Assembly: GCF_001422445.1 (NCBI RefSeq)
Contig: NZ_LMNA01000004.1
Coordinates: 175,250 to 239,249 of the forward strand
Direction of reading: 5' to 3'
Source of the DNA: Pseudorhodoferax sp. Leaf274
GTDB taxonomy: Bacteria; Pseudomonadota; Gammaproteobacteria; Burkholderiales; Burkholderiaceae_C
Length of the DNA: 64,000 nt
The position numbers and the translations under genes were made by a program. Shown one piece after another: positions 1-8,359 of the stretch; positions within the stretch are counted from its first letter, which is position 1, and every line of letters begins with the position of its first letter. The notes beneath the pieces are model-generated. The model was not told where the DNA came from. It searched no databases and was given only the letters and a program-made list of their open reading frames with translations.

Positions 1-1694
1 AGTACCTGGGCGAGGACCCCTGGCTGGCCGGCGTGCTGGCCGGCCACGCCATCCGCGGCACGCAAGGCGAGGGCGTGGCCTCGACCATCAAGCACTTCGC
101 GCTCAACGCGCAGGAGACGCTGCGCCTGTACGCCGATGCGGTGATGGACGAGGCCGCGCTGCGCGAGGGCGAGCTGCTTGCCTTCCAGCTCGGCATCGAG
201 ATCGGCCAGCCCGCTTCGGTGATGTGCGCCTACAACCTGGTCAACGGCCACAAGGCCTGCGGCAACGACCACCTGCTCAACACCGTGCTCAAGCGCGACT
301 GGGGCTACAAGGGATGGGTCATGTCCGACTGGGGCGCCGTGACCGACGCCGGCTTCATCAACGCCGGCCTGGACCAGCAGGCCGGCAGCCAGCTCGACCG
401 GCAGGCCTGGTTCGGCGCGCCGCTGCAGCAGCTCATCGACGCGGGCAAGGTGGCGCCGGACCGCGTGTCCGACGCGGTGCGGCGCATCCTGCGCAGCCTG
501 TATGCGGTGGGCATCGACACGGCGTACGCGCCGCAACCCATCGACTACGCCGCCAACGCCAGGGTGGCGCTGGAGGCGGCGCGGGCCGGCATCGTGCTGC
601 TCAAGAACGACGGCGCGCTGCCGCTCGCCGCCTCGGCGCTGGAGGGCAAGCGCGTGCTGGTGGTGGGCGGCAGCGCCGACTTCGGCGTGCTGGCGGGCGG
701 CGGCTCCAGCCAGGTGACGCCGAGCAACGGCGCGCCGCGCGTGGTCGGCGGCCGTGCCGACGACATCATGGGCATGTTCACGCGCCAGGTGTTCCTGCCC
801 TCCTCGCCGCTGGCCGCGCTGCGCGCCGCCCTGCCCAAGGCCCAGATCAGCTTCCAGAGCGGCTACTCGCCCGAGGTGGGGGCAGCCCACGCGGCCAAGG
901 CCGACCTGGTGCTGGTGTTCGCCAACAAATGGGAGGGCGAGGGCCAGGATTCCGGCTCGCTGGCGCTGCCGCAGGGGCAGGACGCGCTGATCGCCCAGCT
1001 GGCCGCGGCCAACCCGAACACCGTGGTCGTGCTGCAGACCGGCAACCCCATCACCATGCCCTGGCTCGCGGACGTGCGCGCCGTGGTGCAGGCCTGGTAC
1101 CCGGGCCAGGAAGGCGGCCAGGCCGTGGCCGACGTGCTGGTCGGCCAGGTGAACCCATCGGGCCGGCTGCCGATGAGCTTTCCGCACGACCTGGCGCAGA
1201 CCCCGCGCGGCGCGCTGCCGGGCCTGGGCCTGCCGCCACGCACGCCGGTCCAGGTGCCGTATCCGGAGGGCTCGGACGCCGGCTACCGCTGGTTCGCCAG
1301 GACCGGGCAGGCGCCGCTGTTCGCGTTTGGCCACGGCCTGGGCTACACCGCCTTCAGCCACAGCCAGCCGTGGGCCCGCCAGGGCGACGCCGTGGAACTG
1401 GGCGTGTCCGTGCGCAACGATGGCGCGCGGGCCGGCGCCGATGTGCCGCAGGCCTACCTGGTGGCGCGCAACGGCCAGCAACTGCAGCGGCTGGTGGGCT
1501 TTCGCAAGCTCACGCTCGAACCGGGCCAGCAGCAGCAAGTGAGCCTGCGCGTCGATCCGCGCCTGCTGGCGGACTACAGCGCAGGGGGCTGGACCGTGCC
1601 GGCCGGCCGCTACACCTTCGCCTTCGGCAAGAGCGCCTCGGCGCTCGGCCCGACGGTCGAGCTGACGCTGCCCGCCATGCGGCTCAAGCCCTGA
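1..1694 (+). CDS. GH3 family beta-glucosidase (5' truncated by window edge)
   Basis: The reading frame is already open at base 3 (YLGEDPWLAG), so the start lies upstream of the window. GH3 enzymes hydrolyse beta-glycosides with retention. Visible family marks are the KHF motif, the SDWGA motif whose Asp codon (327-329) is the expected catalytic nucleophile, a second alpha/beta sandwich domain in the middle, and a C-terminal fibronectin-III-like domain (VSVRNDGARAGADVPQAYL onward, roughly 1395-1660). About 564 codons are present; complete GH3-FnIII enzymes are usually 700-850 residues, so the N-terminal part of the TIM barrel is missing. The gene ends in TGA at 1692-1694. Family assignment is firm; the sugar substrate is unknown. 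Confidence 0.93.
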   Translation, partial: YLGEDPWLAGVLAGHAIRGTQGEGVASTIKHFALNAQETLRLYADAVMDEAALREGELLAFQLGIEIGQPASVMCAYNLVNGHKACGNDHLLNTVLKRDWGYKGWVMSDWGAVTDAGFINAGLDQQAGSQLDRQAWFGAPLQQLIDAGKVAPDRVSDAVRRILRSLYAVGIDTAYAPQPIDYAANARVALEAARAGIVLLKNDGALPLAASALEGKRVLVVGGSADFGVLAGGGSSQVTPSNGAPRVVGGRADDIMGMFTRQVFLPSSPLAALRAALPKAQISFQSGYSPEVGAAHAAKADLVLVFANKWEGEGQDSGSLALPQGQDALIAQLAAANPNTVVVLQTGNPITMPWLADVRAVVQAWYPGQEGGQAVADVLVGQVNPSGRLPMSFPHDLAQTPRGALPGLGLPPRTPVQVPYPEGSDAGYRWFARTGQAPLFAFGHGLGYTAFSHSQPWARQGDAVELGVSVRNDGARAGADVPQAYLVARNGQQLQRLVGFRKLTLEPGQQQQVSLRVDPRLLADYSAGGWTVPAGRYTFAFGKSASALGPTVELTLPAMRLKP

Positions 1695-1726
1695 ACAACG
1701 CCGCTTCATTCAACAGGCGGACACAC

Positions 1727-1762
1727 GCCGACCGGCGGGTGGCGAATGCCGGGCCGGTCGGC
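1727..1762 (+). terminator. Strong inverted repeat after the GH3 gene
   Basis: Perfect 10-bp arms GCCGACCGGC (1727-1736) and GCCGGTCGGC (1753-1762) enclose a 16-nt loop, 33 bases after the GH3 stop. There is no U-tract, so it could be a weak terminator, an mRNA 3' stabiliser or a barrier between the GH3 gene and the next unit. Confidence 0.4.
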
Positions 1763-1802
1763 ATCATGGCCTATCCCCAACCCTTGTTCCAGGACGAACG
1801 CA

Positions 1803-2702
1803 ATGCGACCGCATGTAGAGTTGATCGACGAGAAAGACCTGATCTGGCACATCGCCGAGCTGCCGCACGGCAGCGGCGAGGCGCGCCAGCGCAACCTCAA
1901 CTACTGCGAGGAAAAAGGCGAGGCCTCGCTGCTCGTGGAGTTCACGAGCGACTGGAGCCGCCCCGCCGGCCTGCACGCGGCGCAGACCGAGTGGTATGTG
2001 CTGGCGGGCGAGATCGGCGTGGGCGACGAGGTGCTGCGCAAGGACGACTACCTGATGGCCCCGCAGGGCGTGCTGATGCCCGCCGTGCGCGCCAAGGCCG
2101 GCACGCGCATCCTGCTGTTCCGCGAGTACGCCGACTGGGCCTTCACGCCCGGCGATGCGCACGGCGCGCACCGCCATGCCGCGCACGAACTCGTCATCAA
2201 GCGGGCCAGCCAGATGGACTGGTACGACGTGACCCACCCCACGCACGGCAGCCCCATGGACTTCTCGCGTGGCGGCACGCCCGTGCCCGGGCTGTTCATC
2301 AAGCTGCTGCACCACGACAAGGTGACGGGCTTCTACACGCGGCTGATCCACGCCAAGGCCAACTGGAAGGAGCACCCGCTCGCCCACCACCCCTGCTACG
2401 AGGAAGCCTTCACGCTGGAGGGCAGCTTCGAATACAACTTCGGCACCATGTACCCGGGCACCTACTTCTTCCGCCCGGCCGGCGTGCGCCATGGCGATTT
2501 CGTGGCGGGCGAGGAAGGCACGACCTGGCTGCTGCGCTGCGACGGCCGGCTGGTCGACTGGTACACCGACAACGCCAGCGTGCAGATGCACGGCACGCCC
2601 GTGAACTGGGGCCCGGACTTCCCGGGCAGCGAGCCGCCCGTGCTGCTGCAGGCCACGCGGTCGCGCTCCGTCGGTCCCATGAAAGATCCGGCCTACGTAT
2701 GA
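1803..2702 (+). CDS. Bicupin protein, DUF4437-like
   Basis: Encodes 299 aa from ATG 1803, chosen because AGGA precedes it and the conserved MRPHVELIDEKD begins there; an in-frame upstream ATG at 1746 gives a low-quality N-terminus. Two cupin halves are visible. The first (about residues 45-105) has LHAAQTEWYVL but lacks the second-motif His. The second (about 195-240) has HHPCYEE and later GVRHG, so it keeps the His/Glu/His metal ligands. There is no signal peptide, so it is probably cytoplasmic. The stop overlaps the next gene's start by 4 bp (ATGA), implying translational coupling with the isomerase-like protein. Cupins of this type may be dioxygenases, isomerases or sugar-acid enzymes; the reaction is not known. 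Confidence 0.8.
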   Translation: MRPHVELIDEKDLIWHIAELPHGSGEARQRNLNYCEEKGEASLLVEFTSDWSRPAGLHAAQTEWYVLAGEIGVGDEVLRKDDYLMAPQGVLMPAVRAKAGTRILLFREYADWAFTPGDAHGAHRHAAHELVIKRASQMDWYDVTHPTHGSPMDFSRGGTPVPGLFIKLLHHDKVTGFYTRLIHAKANWKEHPLAHHPCYEEAFTLEGSFEYNFGTMYPGTYFFRPAGVRHGDFVAGEEGTTWLLRCDGRLVDWYTDNASVQMHGTPVNWGPDFPGSEPPVLLQATRSRSVGPMKDPAYV

Positions 2703-3484
2703 GCACGGTACCCAGACCCCAAGGCCGCGACACCTGCGGCTGGCGCAAGGTGTTCGCCGTGTTCGGCCCTTCGACCAATACCGTGGTCGAGCCCGAGTTC
2801 GCGGCCATGCGCCCGGCCGGCGTGACCAACCAGTACCGCGACATCTACATCGAGAACGCCAAGGCGCTGTCCGACGAGTCCTTCATGGCCGGCATCGACA
2901 TCCTGCAGGGCGCGGTCGATGCGGCCGTGCGCACCGCGATGACGGCCGAGCCCGACTACATGGTCATGGGCGTCTCGGCCGTGTCCTTCGTGGGCGGCGC
3001 CGAGGCCTGCCACCGCCAGCTCAAGCACCTGCGCGAGATCAGCGGCAAGGAGTTCAGCGTCGGCCCGATCAGCTGCGTGGAAGCGATCAAGGCCTATGGC
3101 GGCATCCGCCGCGTGGCCGTGATCTCGCCCTACTACCCGGTGGCCAACGCGCACGTGAAGCACTTCTTCAGCGACTACGGCATCGAGCAGGTGCGCGACA
3201 TCCCGCTGCGCTGCAGGAGCTGGACCGACATCTCGCGCGTGGGCGAGACGCAGCTGGCCCAGGCGCTGAAGGAGCTCGACGGCGACGACATCGACGCCAT
3301 CGTGCAGGTCGGCACCAACCTGTCGATGGCGCGGCTGGCGCCGTACGCCGAGGCCTTCCTGGGCAAGCCGGTGATCGCGATCAACACCGCGACCTACTGG
3401 CATGCGCTGCGCACCAACGGCATCCGGGATGCGGTGGATGGCTTCGGGCCGCTGCTGCAGCACCTGGACTTGCAGCGCGACTGA
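2699..3484 (+). CDS. Maleate isomerase / arylmalonate decarboxylase family protein
   Basis: Encodes 261 aa in the Asp/Glu racemase superfamily. The start at 2699 overlaps the bicupin stop (ATGA). Family traits are the N-terminal GPSTNTVVEPEF segment, the mid-protein MGVSAVSFVGG loop, VAVISPYYPVAN, and the C-terminal VQVGTNLSM segment followed by LGKPVIAINTATYWHALR. Maleate isomerase, aspartate racemase and arylmalonate decarboxylase use Cys residues in the two loops. Here the positions read GVS and VGTNL, so neither carries Cys. That suggests a different chemistry (hydratase, decarboxylase or isomerase) or a sub-family with other catalytic residues. Its pairing with a cupin and nearby amidase and oxidoreductase genes fits diacid metabolism. 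No signal peptide. Confidence 0.78.
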   Translation: MSTVPRPQGRDTCGWRKVFAVFGPSTNTVVEPEFAAMRPAGVTNQYRDIYIENAKALSDESFMAGIDILQGAVDAAVRTAMTAEPDYMVMGVSAVSFVGGAEACHRQLKHLREISGKEFSVGPISCVEAIKAYGGIRRVAVISPYYPVANAHVKHFFSDYGIEQVRDIPLRCRSWTDISRVGETQLAQALKELDGDDIDAIVQVGTNLSMARLAPYAEAFLGKPVIAINTATYWHALRTNGIRDAVDGFGPLLQHLDLQRD

Positions 3485-3516
3485 ACCAGGCGCGCAGCAG
3501 CGCCGAGGCCGTGGCC

Positions 3517-3538
3517 GCCGGCACCCTGGGGTGCCGGC
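3517..3538. terminator. Bidirectional terminator-like hairpin between convergent genes
   Basis: Perfect 9-bp stem GCCGGCACC / GGTGCCGGC with a CTGG loop, lying between the convergent isomerase-like gene and FAD oxidase. There is no run of T on either side, so if it terminates it may need Rho or act only as a 3' stabiliser. Confidence 0.5.
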
Positions 3539-3549
3539 ACCGGCCGCAA

Positions 3550-5160
3550 TCAACCGGCGCTGCCCAGGCCCAGCACCCCGGGGTTCACCACCCCCTGCGG
3601 ATCCACCGCCGCCTTCACCGCCTCCAGCACCGCCCACGACGCGGCATCGCGGCTCTGCCGGTACGGATAGCTGCGCCCGATCTGGAAGTGCCCGCAGCCG
3701 AAGCGCTCGAACACCGCCACCACGCGCCGGCGCGCCTCCACCACCACGGCCGTGGCGGCCGGGTCGTCGGGCAGGGCCGGCAGGCGCGCCAGGTGCTCGG
3801 GCTGCATCGCGGCCGCATGCACGGCCAGCCGTTCGCCGGGCCAGTAGAACACCGGCTCGACCAGCAGCGCATTCGTCGACACCGAGGTGAACAGGTAGCC
3901 GGTCTTCACGCCCGCCCGCGCGAAGGCGTCCGCCATGTCGGCGAACACCTGCTGCAGGGCCTCGAACACATCGCCGGCGGCCGACAGCGCGGCCACGCCG
4001 TGCACGGGCGCCCAGCGCTCGCCGCCCGGGCCCATCACGCTGTTGAGCGGCGGGAAGGGCTGCGCGCGGATCACCTTGGCGATGGTGTTGGCGATCTCCT
4101 CGCCGCGGTGCTCGGCGGCGATGCGCCGGGCCAGGGCGATGTCGGCCTGCACGCCGGCCGCGCTGCGGCCTTCCGCGACCATGTGCAGCGAGTAGTTCTC
4201 CTCGCCCACGAAGTCGCGCCCGGCCAGCGCGATCCTGCCGGCGGCCAGCAGCCCCTTGACCAGCGACTTCTGCTGGCCCACCACCGCGCCCAGCGTCTTC
4301 ACGTCGCCCGACAGCGACGAACGCTGCATGCGCACGCGCGTGAGGCCGGGGTCGAACGCGCACATCTCGCAGGCGATGCCGGCGCGCGCCATCGCCGCCA
4401 TGGCGGCCAGCAGGTCGCGCCCGGCCTGGAACGCGAAGGAGGCGTGGTCCTCGTGGGCCGGCAGCGGCATCAGCCGCAGCGTGATGGCAGCCTTGATGCC
4501 CAGCGCGCCGCCGTCGCCGCAGAACAGCCCGGTCAGGTCGGGGCCGTAGTGGCGGAAAAACGGCGCGTCGCCGCCCTGCCCGCGCGCGCCGGTGCGCAGC
4601 ACCTGCCCGTCGCCCAGCACCACGGTGAGCGCGACCACGCTGTCGGCCGAGATGCCATGCTGCCCCGCGCCGAGCATGGCCGCATGCTGCGAGACGGCGC
4701 CGCCCACGGTGGAGCGCAGGCCGGACATCGGCCCCCAGAACGGCGTGCGCAGGCCCAGCGGCGCGAGCACGGCGCGCAAGGCGGCCCAGGTGCAGCCGGG
4801 TTCCACCGTCACGCACATGTCCTCGCTGCGCACCTCCAGGATGCGGTCCATGCGCGACAGGTCCAGCGACACGGCGCGCGCCGAATCCACCAGGTAGGCA
4901 CCGGTGTAGCCCATGCCGGCGCCGCGTGGCGCCAGCACGTGGCCGGCCTGCCGCACGGCGCGCACCGTGGCGGCGATGTCGGCCACCGATCCGGGCGCCA
5001 CGACCAGCGCCACGCGCGCAGGCCCCGCACCCCAGATGTCCTGGCTGTGCAGCGTGCGCGTGGCGTCGTCGTCGCGCACATGCGCCTCGCCCACGATGGC
5101 CGACAGCGTGGCCTTCAACTGGCGCAGCGCGCCCCCCACTTCTTCTGCGATCACCGACAT
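3550..5160 (-). CDS. FAD-binding oxidase, vanillyl-alcohol-oxidase / GlcD superfamily (copy 1)
   Basis: Encodes 536 aa with an N-terminal FAD_binding_4 domain. The PRGAGMGYTGAY stretch (about residues 75-86) is the flavin pyrophosphate loop, and LRTPFWGPMSGLRSTVGG is the second FAD contact region. The C-terminal cap is of the VAO/lactate-oxidase type and ends at VDPQGVVNPGVLG, the usual family end. Start ATG 5160 is chosen because GGAG precedes it; another in-frame ATG lies at 5178. Members oxidise 2-hydroxy acids, phenols or alcohols, and the substrate is not evident here. It is divergent from an MFS transporter gene (180-bp spacer). A paralogous oxidase at 23819-25417 is likewise next to a paralogous transporter. 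Confidence 0.88.
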   Translation of the reverse strand: MSVIAEEVGGALRQLKATLSAIVGEAHVRDDDATRTLHSQDIWGAGPARVALVVAPGSVADIAATVRAVRQAGHVLAPRGAGMGYTGAYLVDSARAVSLDLSRMDRILEVRSEDMCVTVEPGCTWAALRAVLAPLGLRTPFWGPMSGLRSTVGGAVSQHAAMLGAGQHGISADSVVALTVVLGDGQVLRTGARGQGGDAPFFRHYGPDLTGLFCGDGGALGIKAAITLRLMPLPAHEDHASFAFQAGRDLLAAMAAMARAGIACEMCAFDPGLTRVRMQRSSLSGDVKTLGAVVGQQKSLVKGLLAAGRIALAGRDFVGEENYSLHMVAEGRSAAGVQADIALARRIAAEHRGEEIANTIAKVIRAQPFPPLNSVMGPGGERWAPVHGVAALSAAGDVFEALQQVFADMADAFARAGVKTGYLFTSVSTNALLVEPVFYWPGERLAVHAAAMQPEHLARLPALPDDPAATAVVVEARRRVVAVFERFGCGHFQIGRSYPYRQSRDAASWAVLEAVKAAVDPQGVVNPGVLGLGSAG

Positions 5161-5340
5161 CACGACTCCAGACAACAACGGGTTCGCAGCCTAGGCGACG
5201 CAGCCCGTGCAATGCGCTGCGCGCAGCGCCGCTGTTCGCAAGCCGGATAGCCGCCGCACCCGCCTTCGCGATCCGCGCGGCGCCGCACGAACATGCGCCA
5301 TCGGCCCGGCATTCGGGCGCCGAGCTGCATGGGAAGCAAC
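5161..5340. promoter_or_regulatory. Divergent intergenic region, FAD oxidase / MFS
   Basis: This 180-bp spacer must hold promoters for both divergent genes. No convincing -35/-10 pair was seen. Two GTTCGC half-sites (5182-5187 and 5234-5239) match the left arm of the GTTCGC-N3-GCGAAC type of IclR-family operator; the second continues AAG-CCGGAT, 9 of 12 matches. Confidence 0.35.
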
Positions 5341-6567
5341 ATGAACAAGACTGTGGGATATGGCGAATTCCGGCGCGGATGGCCGATCGTGCTGGCCGCC
5401 TTTCTGGGCGTCGGGCTGGGCTTGTCGCCGCTGCCGTTCTACACCATCGGCGTGCTGGCGCCCGAGCTGGCGCGCGAATTCGGCTGGGGCATCGGCCAGG
5501 TGTTCTTCGGCATCACGGTGATGACACTGAGCACGCTGGTGGCCGCGCCGCTGGCTGGCTTCCTGGCCGGGCGGCTGGGCACGCGCACGGTGGCGCTGGG
5601 TTCCACGCTGCTGTTCGCGCTGTCGTTCATGGCGTTCGCGCTGGGCAACGGTTCGCTCACGCTGTACTACCTGACCTGGGTCGGCATCGCGGTGCTGGGC
5701 GCGGGCACGCTGCCCATCACCTGGACGCGCGGCGTCAACGCCTGGTTCGAGCAGCGCAAGGGCCTGGCGCTGGGACTCACGCTCACGGGCACCGGGCTGT
5801 TCGGCGTGGTCGCCAAGCCCTACACGGCCTGGCTGATCGCCAGCTTCGGCTGGCGCGGCGCCTATGTGGGCCTGGGCCTGCTGCCGCTGCTGGTCGCCCT
5901 GCCGGTGGCCTGGTGGCTGTTCCGCAACGTCGACGGCGATCCGCAGCAGTGCGGCACGTCGGGCGTGCTGCCGGCCGGCCTGACGCTCGCGCAGACGCTG
6001 CGCGACTGGCGCTTCTGGCTGCTGGCCCTGGCCTTCGTGCCGATCTCCTTCGCCCTGGGCGGCCCGATCCCCAACATGGAGAACATCCTCAAGACCAGCG
6101 GCTTCGTGCGCTCGGACATCCTGGCGCTGACCGCCATGATCGGCCTGTCGGCGCTGACCGGGCGGCTCGTGGGTGGCTGGCTGATCGACCGCTTCTGGGC
6201 ACCGGGCGTGGCGATGGTGATCATGAGCATCCCCGGCATCGCCTGCTGGATCCTCGCCTCGGGGCAGCTCAGCTACGCCGGCGCGCTGCTGTCCATCGGC
6301 CTCATCGGCTTCGCGGTGGGCGTGGAATACGACCTGCTGGCCTTCCTGGTGGCGCGCTACTTCGGCATGCGGGCCTACACCCAGGTCTATTCGCTGCTGT
6401 ACTGCTGCTTCGCGCTGGGCGCCGGCCTCGGGCCGGCCGTGTTCGGCTGGAGCTTCGACCGCACCGGCTCGTACGCCCAGATGCTCACGGCCTCGGGCAT
6501 CGCCCTGGTCGTGAGCGCCTGCTCCATGCTGGCGCTGGGCCGCTACCGCAGCTTCGCACCGCGCTGA
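5341..6567 (+). CDS. MFS transporter, OFA/oxalate-formate-antiporter-like (copy 1)
   Basis: Encodes 408 aa with about twelve hydrophobic segments, in the inner membrane. Start ATG 5341 is chosen over 5293 and 5329 because GGGAAG sits just before it and the protein then begins at MNKTVGYGEFRRGW, parallel to the paralogue at 22489. Family features include LAGRLGTRTVALG in the TM2-TM3 loop (MFS motif A position) and GGWLIDRFW after TM8. Likely imports or exports a small carboxylate by proton or substrate antiport; the substrate is inferred only from context (catabolic enzymes of acids). It is followed 16 bp later by the 2Fe-2S protein gene, so the two may be co-transcribed. Confidence 0.88.
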   Translation: MNKTVGYGEFRRGWPIVLAAFLGVGLGLSPLPFYTIGVLAPELAREFGWGIGQVFFGITVMTLSTLVAAPLAGFLAGRLGTRTVALGSTLLFALSFMAFALGNGSLTLYYLTWVGIAVLGAGTLPITWTRGVNAWFEQRKGLALGLTLTGTGLFGVVAKPYTAWLIASFGWRGAYVGLGLLPLLVALPVAWWLFRNVDGDPQQCGTSGVLPAGLTLAQTLRDWRFWLLALAFVPISFALGGPIPNMENILKTSGFVRSDILALTAMIGLSALTGRLVGGWLIDRFWAPGVAMVIMSIPGIACWILASGQLSYAGALLSIGLIGFAVGVEYDLLAFLVARYFGMRAYTQVYSLLYCCFALGAGLGPAVFGWSFDRTGSYAQMLTASGIALVVSACSMLALGRYRSFAPR

Positions 6568-6583
6568 CGCCGAGGAACACGCC

Positions 6584-7057
6584 ATGGTGCGCTTGCATGT
6601 CAACGGGCAGGAGAAGCAGGTCGACGCCGACCCGGCCACGCCCATCCTCTGGGTCCTGCGCGACAAGCTGGGCCTGACCGGAACCAAGTTCGGCTGTGGT
6701 GCCGGCCTGTGCGGTGCCTGCACCGTGCACCTGGACGGCCAGCCGACGCGCGGCTGCGTGACCTCGCTGGCCACCGTGGCGGGCCACGAGCTCACGACCG
6801 TGGAGGCCGTCACCGGCGGCCAGGACCCGGTGGGCTCGGCCATCCATGCCGCCTGGGTGCGGCACGACGTGGCCCAGTGCGGCTACTGCCAGGCCGGCCA
6901 GATCATGACCGCCACGGCCTTCCTCAAGGGCTTGCCGCAAGGGCACCTGCCGAGCGGCGTCGAGATCGACGCGGCGATGGCCGGCAACCTGTGCCGTTGC
7001 GGCAGCTATGGGCGCATCCGCGCTGCCGTGGCCGACGCGGCCGCCACGCTGGCCTGA
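6584..7057 (+). CDS. iorA: (2Fe-2S) small subunit of a xanthine-oxidase-family Mo hydroxylase, IorA-like
   Basis: Encodes 157 aa. An N-terminal plant-type ferredoxin domain has Cys38, Cys43, Cys46 and Cys58. A C-terminal helical domain has Cys99 and Cys102 (QCGYCQAGQ) and Cys137 and Cys139 (CRCGSYGRIR). This is the two-cluster electron-transfer subunit of CoxS/IorA/NicA-type enzymes, which pass electrons from the molybdopterin subunit to a cytochrome or quinone. GAGG precedes the ATG. The length is typical for IorA. The matching large subunit, normally adjacent, is encoded about 3.3 kb away on the opposite strand (10337-12520). The enzyme would hydroxylate an aromatic N-heterocycle or oxidise an aldehyde; which one is not shown. 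Confidence 0.93.
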   Translation: MVRLHVNGQEKQVDADPATPILWVLRDKLGLTGTKFGCGAGLCGACTVHLDGQPTRGCVTSLATVAGHELTTVEAVTGGQDPVGSAIHAAWVRHDVAQCGYCQAGQIMTATAFLKGLPQGHLPSGVEIDAAMAGNLCRCGSYGRIRAAVADAAATLA

Positions 7058-7171
7058 CCCCCCGCCCGCACCGCGGCGCCATGCCGCAGGCCCTGCGTCG
7101 CTGCGCCGTGCGCGCGGCGCGGTGCGCCCGCGCGTGCCACTCCTTTTCCAGCCCTCCATGAAAGACACGCG

Positions 7172-8296
7172 ATGAAGACCAAAGCCGCCGTGCTGCGCGC
7201 CATGGGCGCGCAGCCCCCCTACGCCGACAGCCGCCCGCTGCGCATCGAGACGGTCGAACTCGCCGGCCCGCAGCGCGGCGAGGTGCTGGTCCGCATCGCG
7301 GCCGCCGGCCTGTGCCATTCCGACCTGTCGGTCGTCAACGGCGACCGGCCGCGGCCCCTGCCGATGGCGCTGGGCCACGAGGCCGCCGGCGTGGTGCAGC
7401 AGGTGGGCGAAGGCGTGCACGATCTGGCACCGGGCGACCACGTGGTCGTGGTGTTCGTGCCGAGCTGCGGGCACTGCGCGCCCTGCGCCGAAGGCCGGCC
7501 CGCGCTGTGCGAGCCCGGCGCGGCGGCCAACGGCGCCGGCACACTGCTCGGCGGTGGCCGCCGGCTGGCGCTGGACGGCCAGCCGCTGCACCACCACCTG
7601 GGCTGCTCGGTGTTCGCCGAGTACGCCACCGTCGACCGCAACTCCCTCGTCAAGATCGACCCGCGCGTGCCGCTGGAACATGCCGCGCTGTTCGGCTGCG
7701 CGGTGCTGACCGGCGTGGGCGCCGTCGTCAACACGGCGCAGGTGCGCGCCGGCGAGAGTGTGGCCGTGGTCGGCCTGGGCGGCGTGGGCCTGGCCGCCAT
7801 CCTGGGCGCGCACGCGGCCGGCGCGCGGCAGATCATCGCGGTCGACCTGTCGGACGCCAAGCTGGAGCAGGCGCGCGCGCTGGGCGCCACGCACACCGTC
7901 AACGCGGCGCAGCCGGACGCCGAGGCCCTGGTGCGCGCGATGAGCGGCGGCGGCGTGGAGCATGCCTTCGAGTTCGCCGGCGCCATCCGTGCGCTGGAAC
8001 TGGCCTACCAGGTCACGCGCCGCGGCGGCAACACCGTCACGGCCGGCCTGCCCGGCCCCGCCGCCCGGTTCGCGCTGCCGGTGGTCAACCTGGTGGCCGA
8101 GGAGCGCACGCTCAAGGGCAGCTACATCGGCACCTGCGTGCCCTCGCGCGACGTGCCGCGCTACATCGCGCTGTACCTGCAGGGCCGCCTGCCGGTGGAC
8201 CGGTTGCTGAGCGGCACGCTGCCGCTGGAGCAGATCAACGAAGGCTTCGACCGGTTGCACCGTGGCGAGGCGGTGCGCCAGGTCGTCGTGTTCTGA
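7172..8296 (+). CDS. Zinc-dependent alcohol dehydrogenase (MDR superfamily)
   Basis: Encodes 374 aa. Catalytic zinc ligands Cys48 (GLCHSD) and His69-Glu70 (GHE) are visible. The structural zinc site is Cys99, Cys102, Cys105 and Cys113 (CGHCAPC...C). The NAD(P)-binding Rossmann motif GLGGVGLAAI lies near residue 200, and FGCAVLTGVGAV precedes it, carrying the third catalytic ligand Cys. This is the class III/benzyl-alcohol-dehydrogenase-like pattern. It interconverts an alcohol and aldehyde; with the aldehyde dehydrogenase at 31998 it could form a two-step oxidation. It lies 114 bp after iorA with no gene between and is followed by a terminator. Confidence 0.92.
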   Translation: MKTKAAVLRAMGAQPPYADSRPLRIETVELAGPQRGEVLVRIAAAGLCHSDLSVVNGDRPRPLPMALGHEAAGVVQQVGEGVHDLAPGDHVVVVFVPSCGHCAPCAEGRPALCEPGAAANGAGTLLGGGRRLALDGQPLHHHLGCSVFAEYATVDRNSLVKIDPRVPLEHAALFGCAVLTGVGAVVNTAQVRAGESVAVVGLGGVGLAAILGAHAAGARQIIAVDLSDAKLEQARALGATHTVNAAQPDAEALVRAMSGGGVEHAFEFAGAIRALELAYQVTRRGGNTVTAGLPGPAARFALPVVNLVAEERTLKGSYIGTCVPSRDVPRYIALYLQGRLPVDRLLSGTLPLEQINEGFDRLHRGEAVRQVVVF

Positions 8297-8311
8297 ACAG
8301 GCCGCACAACG

Positions 8312-8336
8312 AAAAAGGCGCAGCGAGCGCTGCGCC
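8312..8336 (-). terminator. Rho-independent terminator of the 8360-9040 gene
   Basis: GGCGCAGC (8317-8324), loop GAGC, GCTGCGCC (8329-8336) is a perfect 8-bp stem. Read on the minus strand it is followed by five T residues, the classical intrinsic terminator for the minus-strand operon. It may also stop plus-strand transcripts from the dehydrogenase gene. Confidence 0.8.
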
Positions 8337-8359
8337 TGGTCGGCCGGGCCGTCGCCCCC

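Noticed and set aside
224..2698. Long plus-strand open frame preceding the maleate-isomerase-like gene
   Set aside because: It is an Arg/Gly/Ala-rich shadow of the GH3 and bicupin genes; only the portion from 2699 resembles a protein family.
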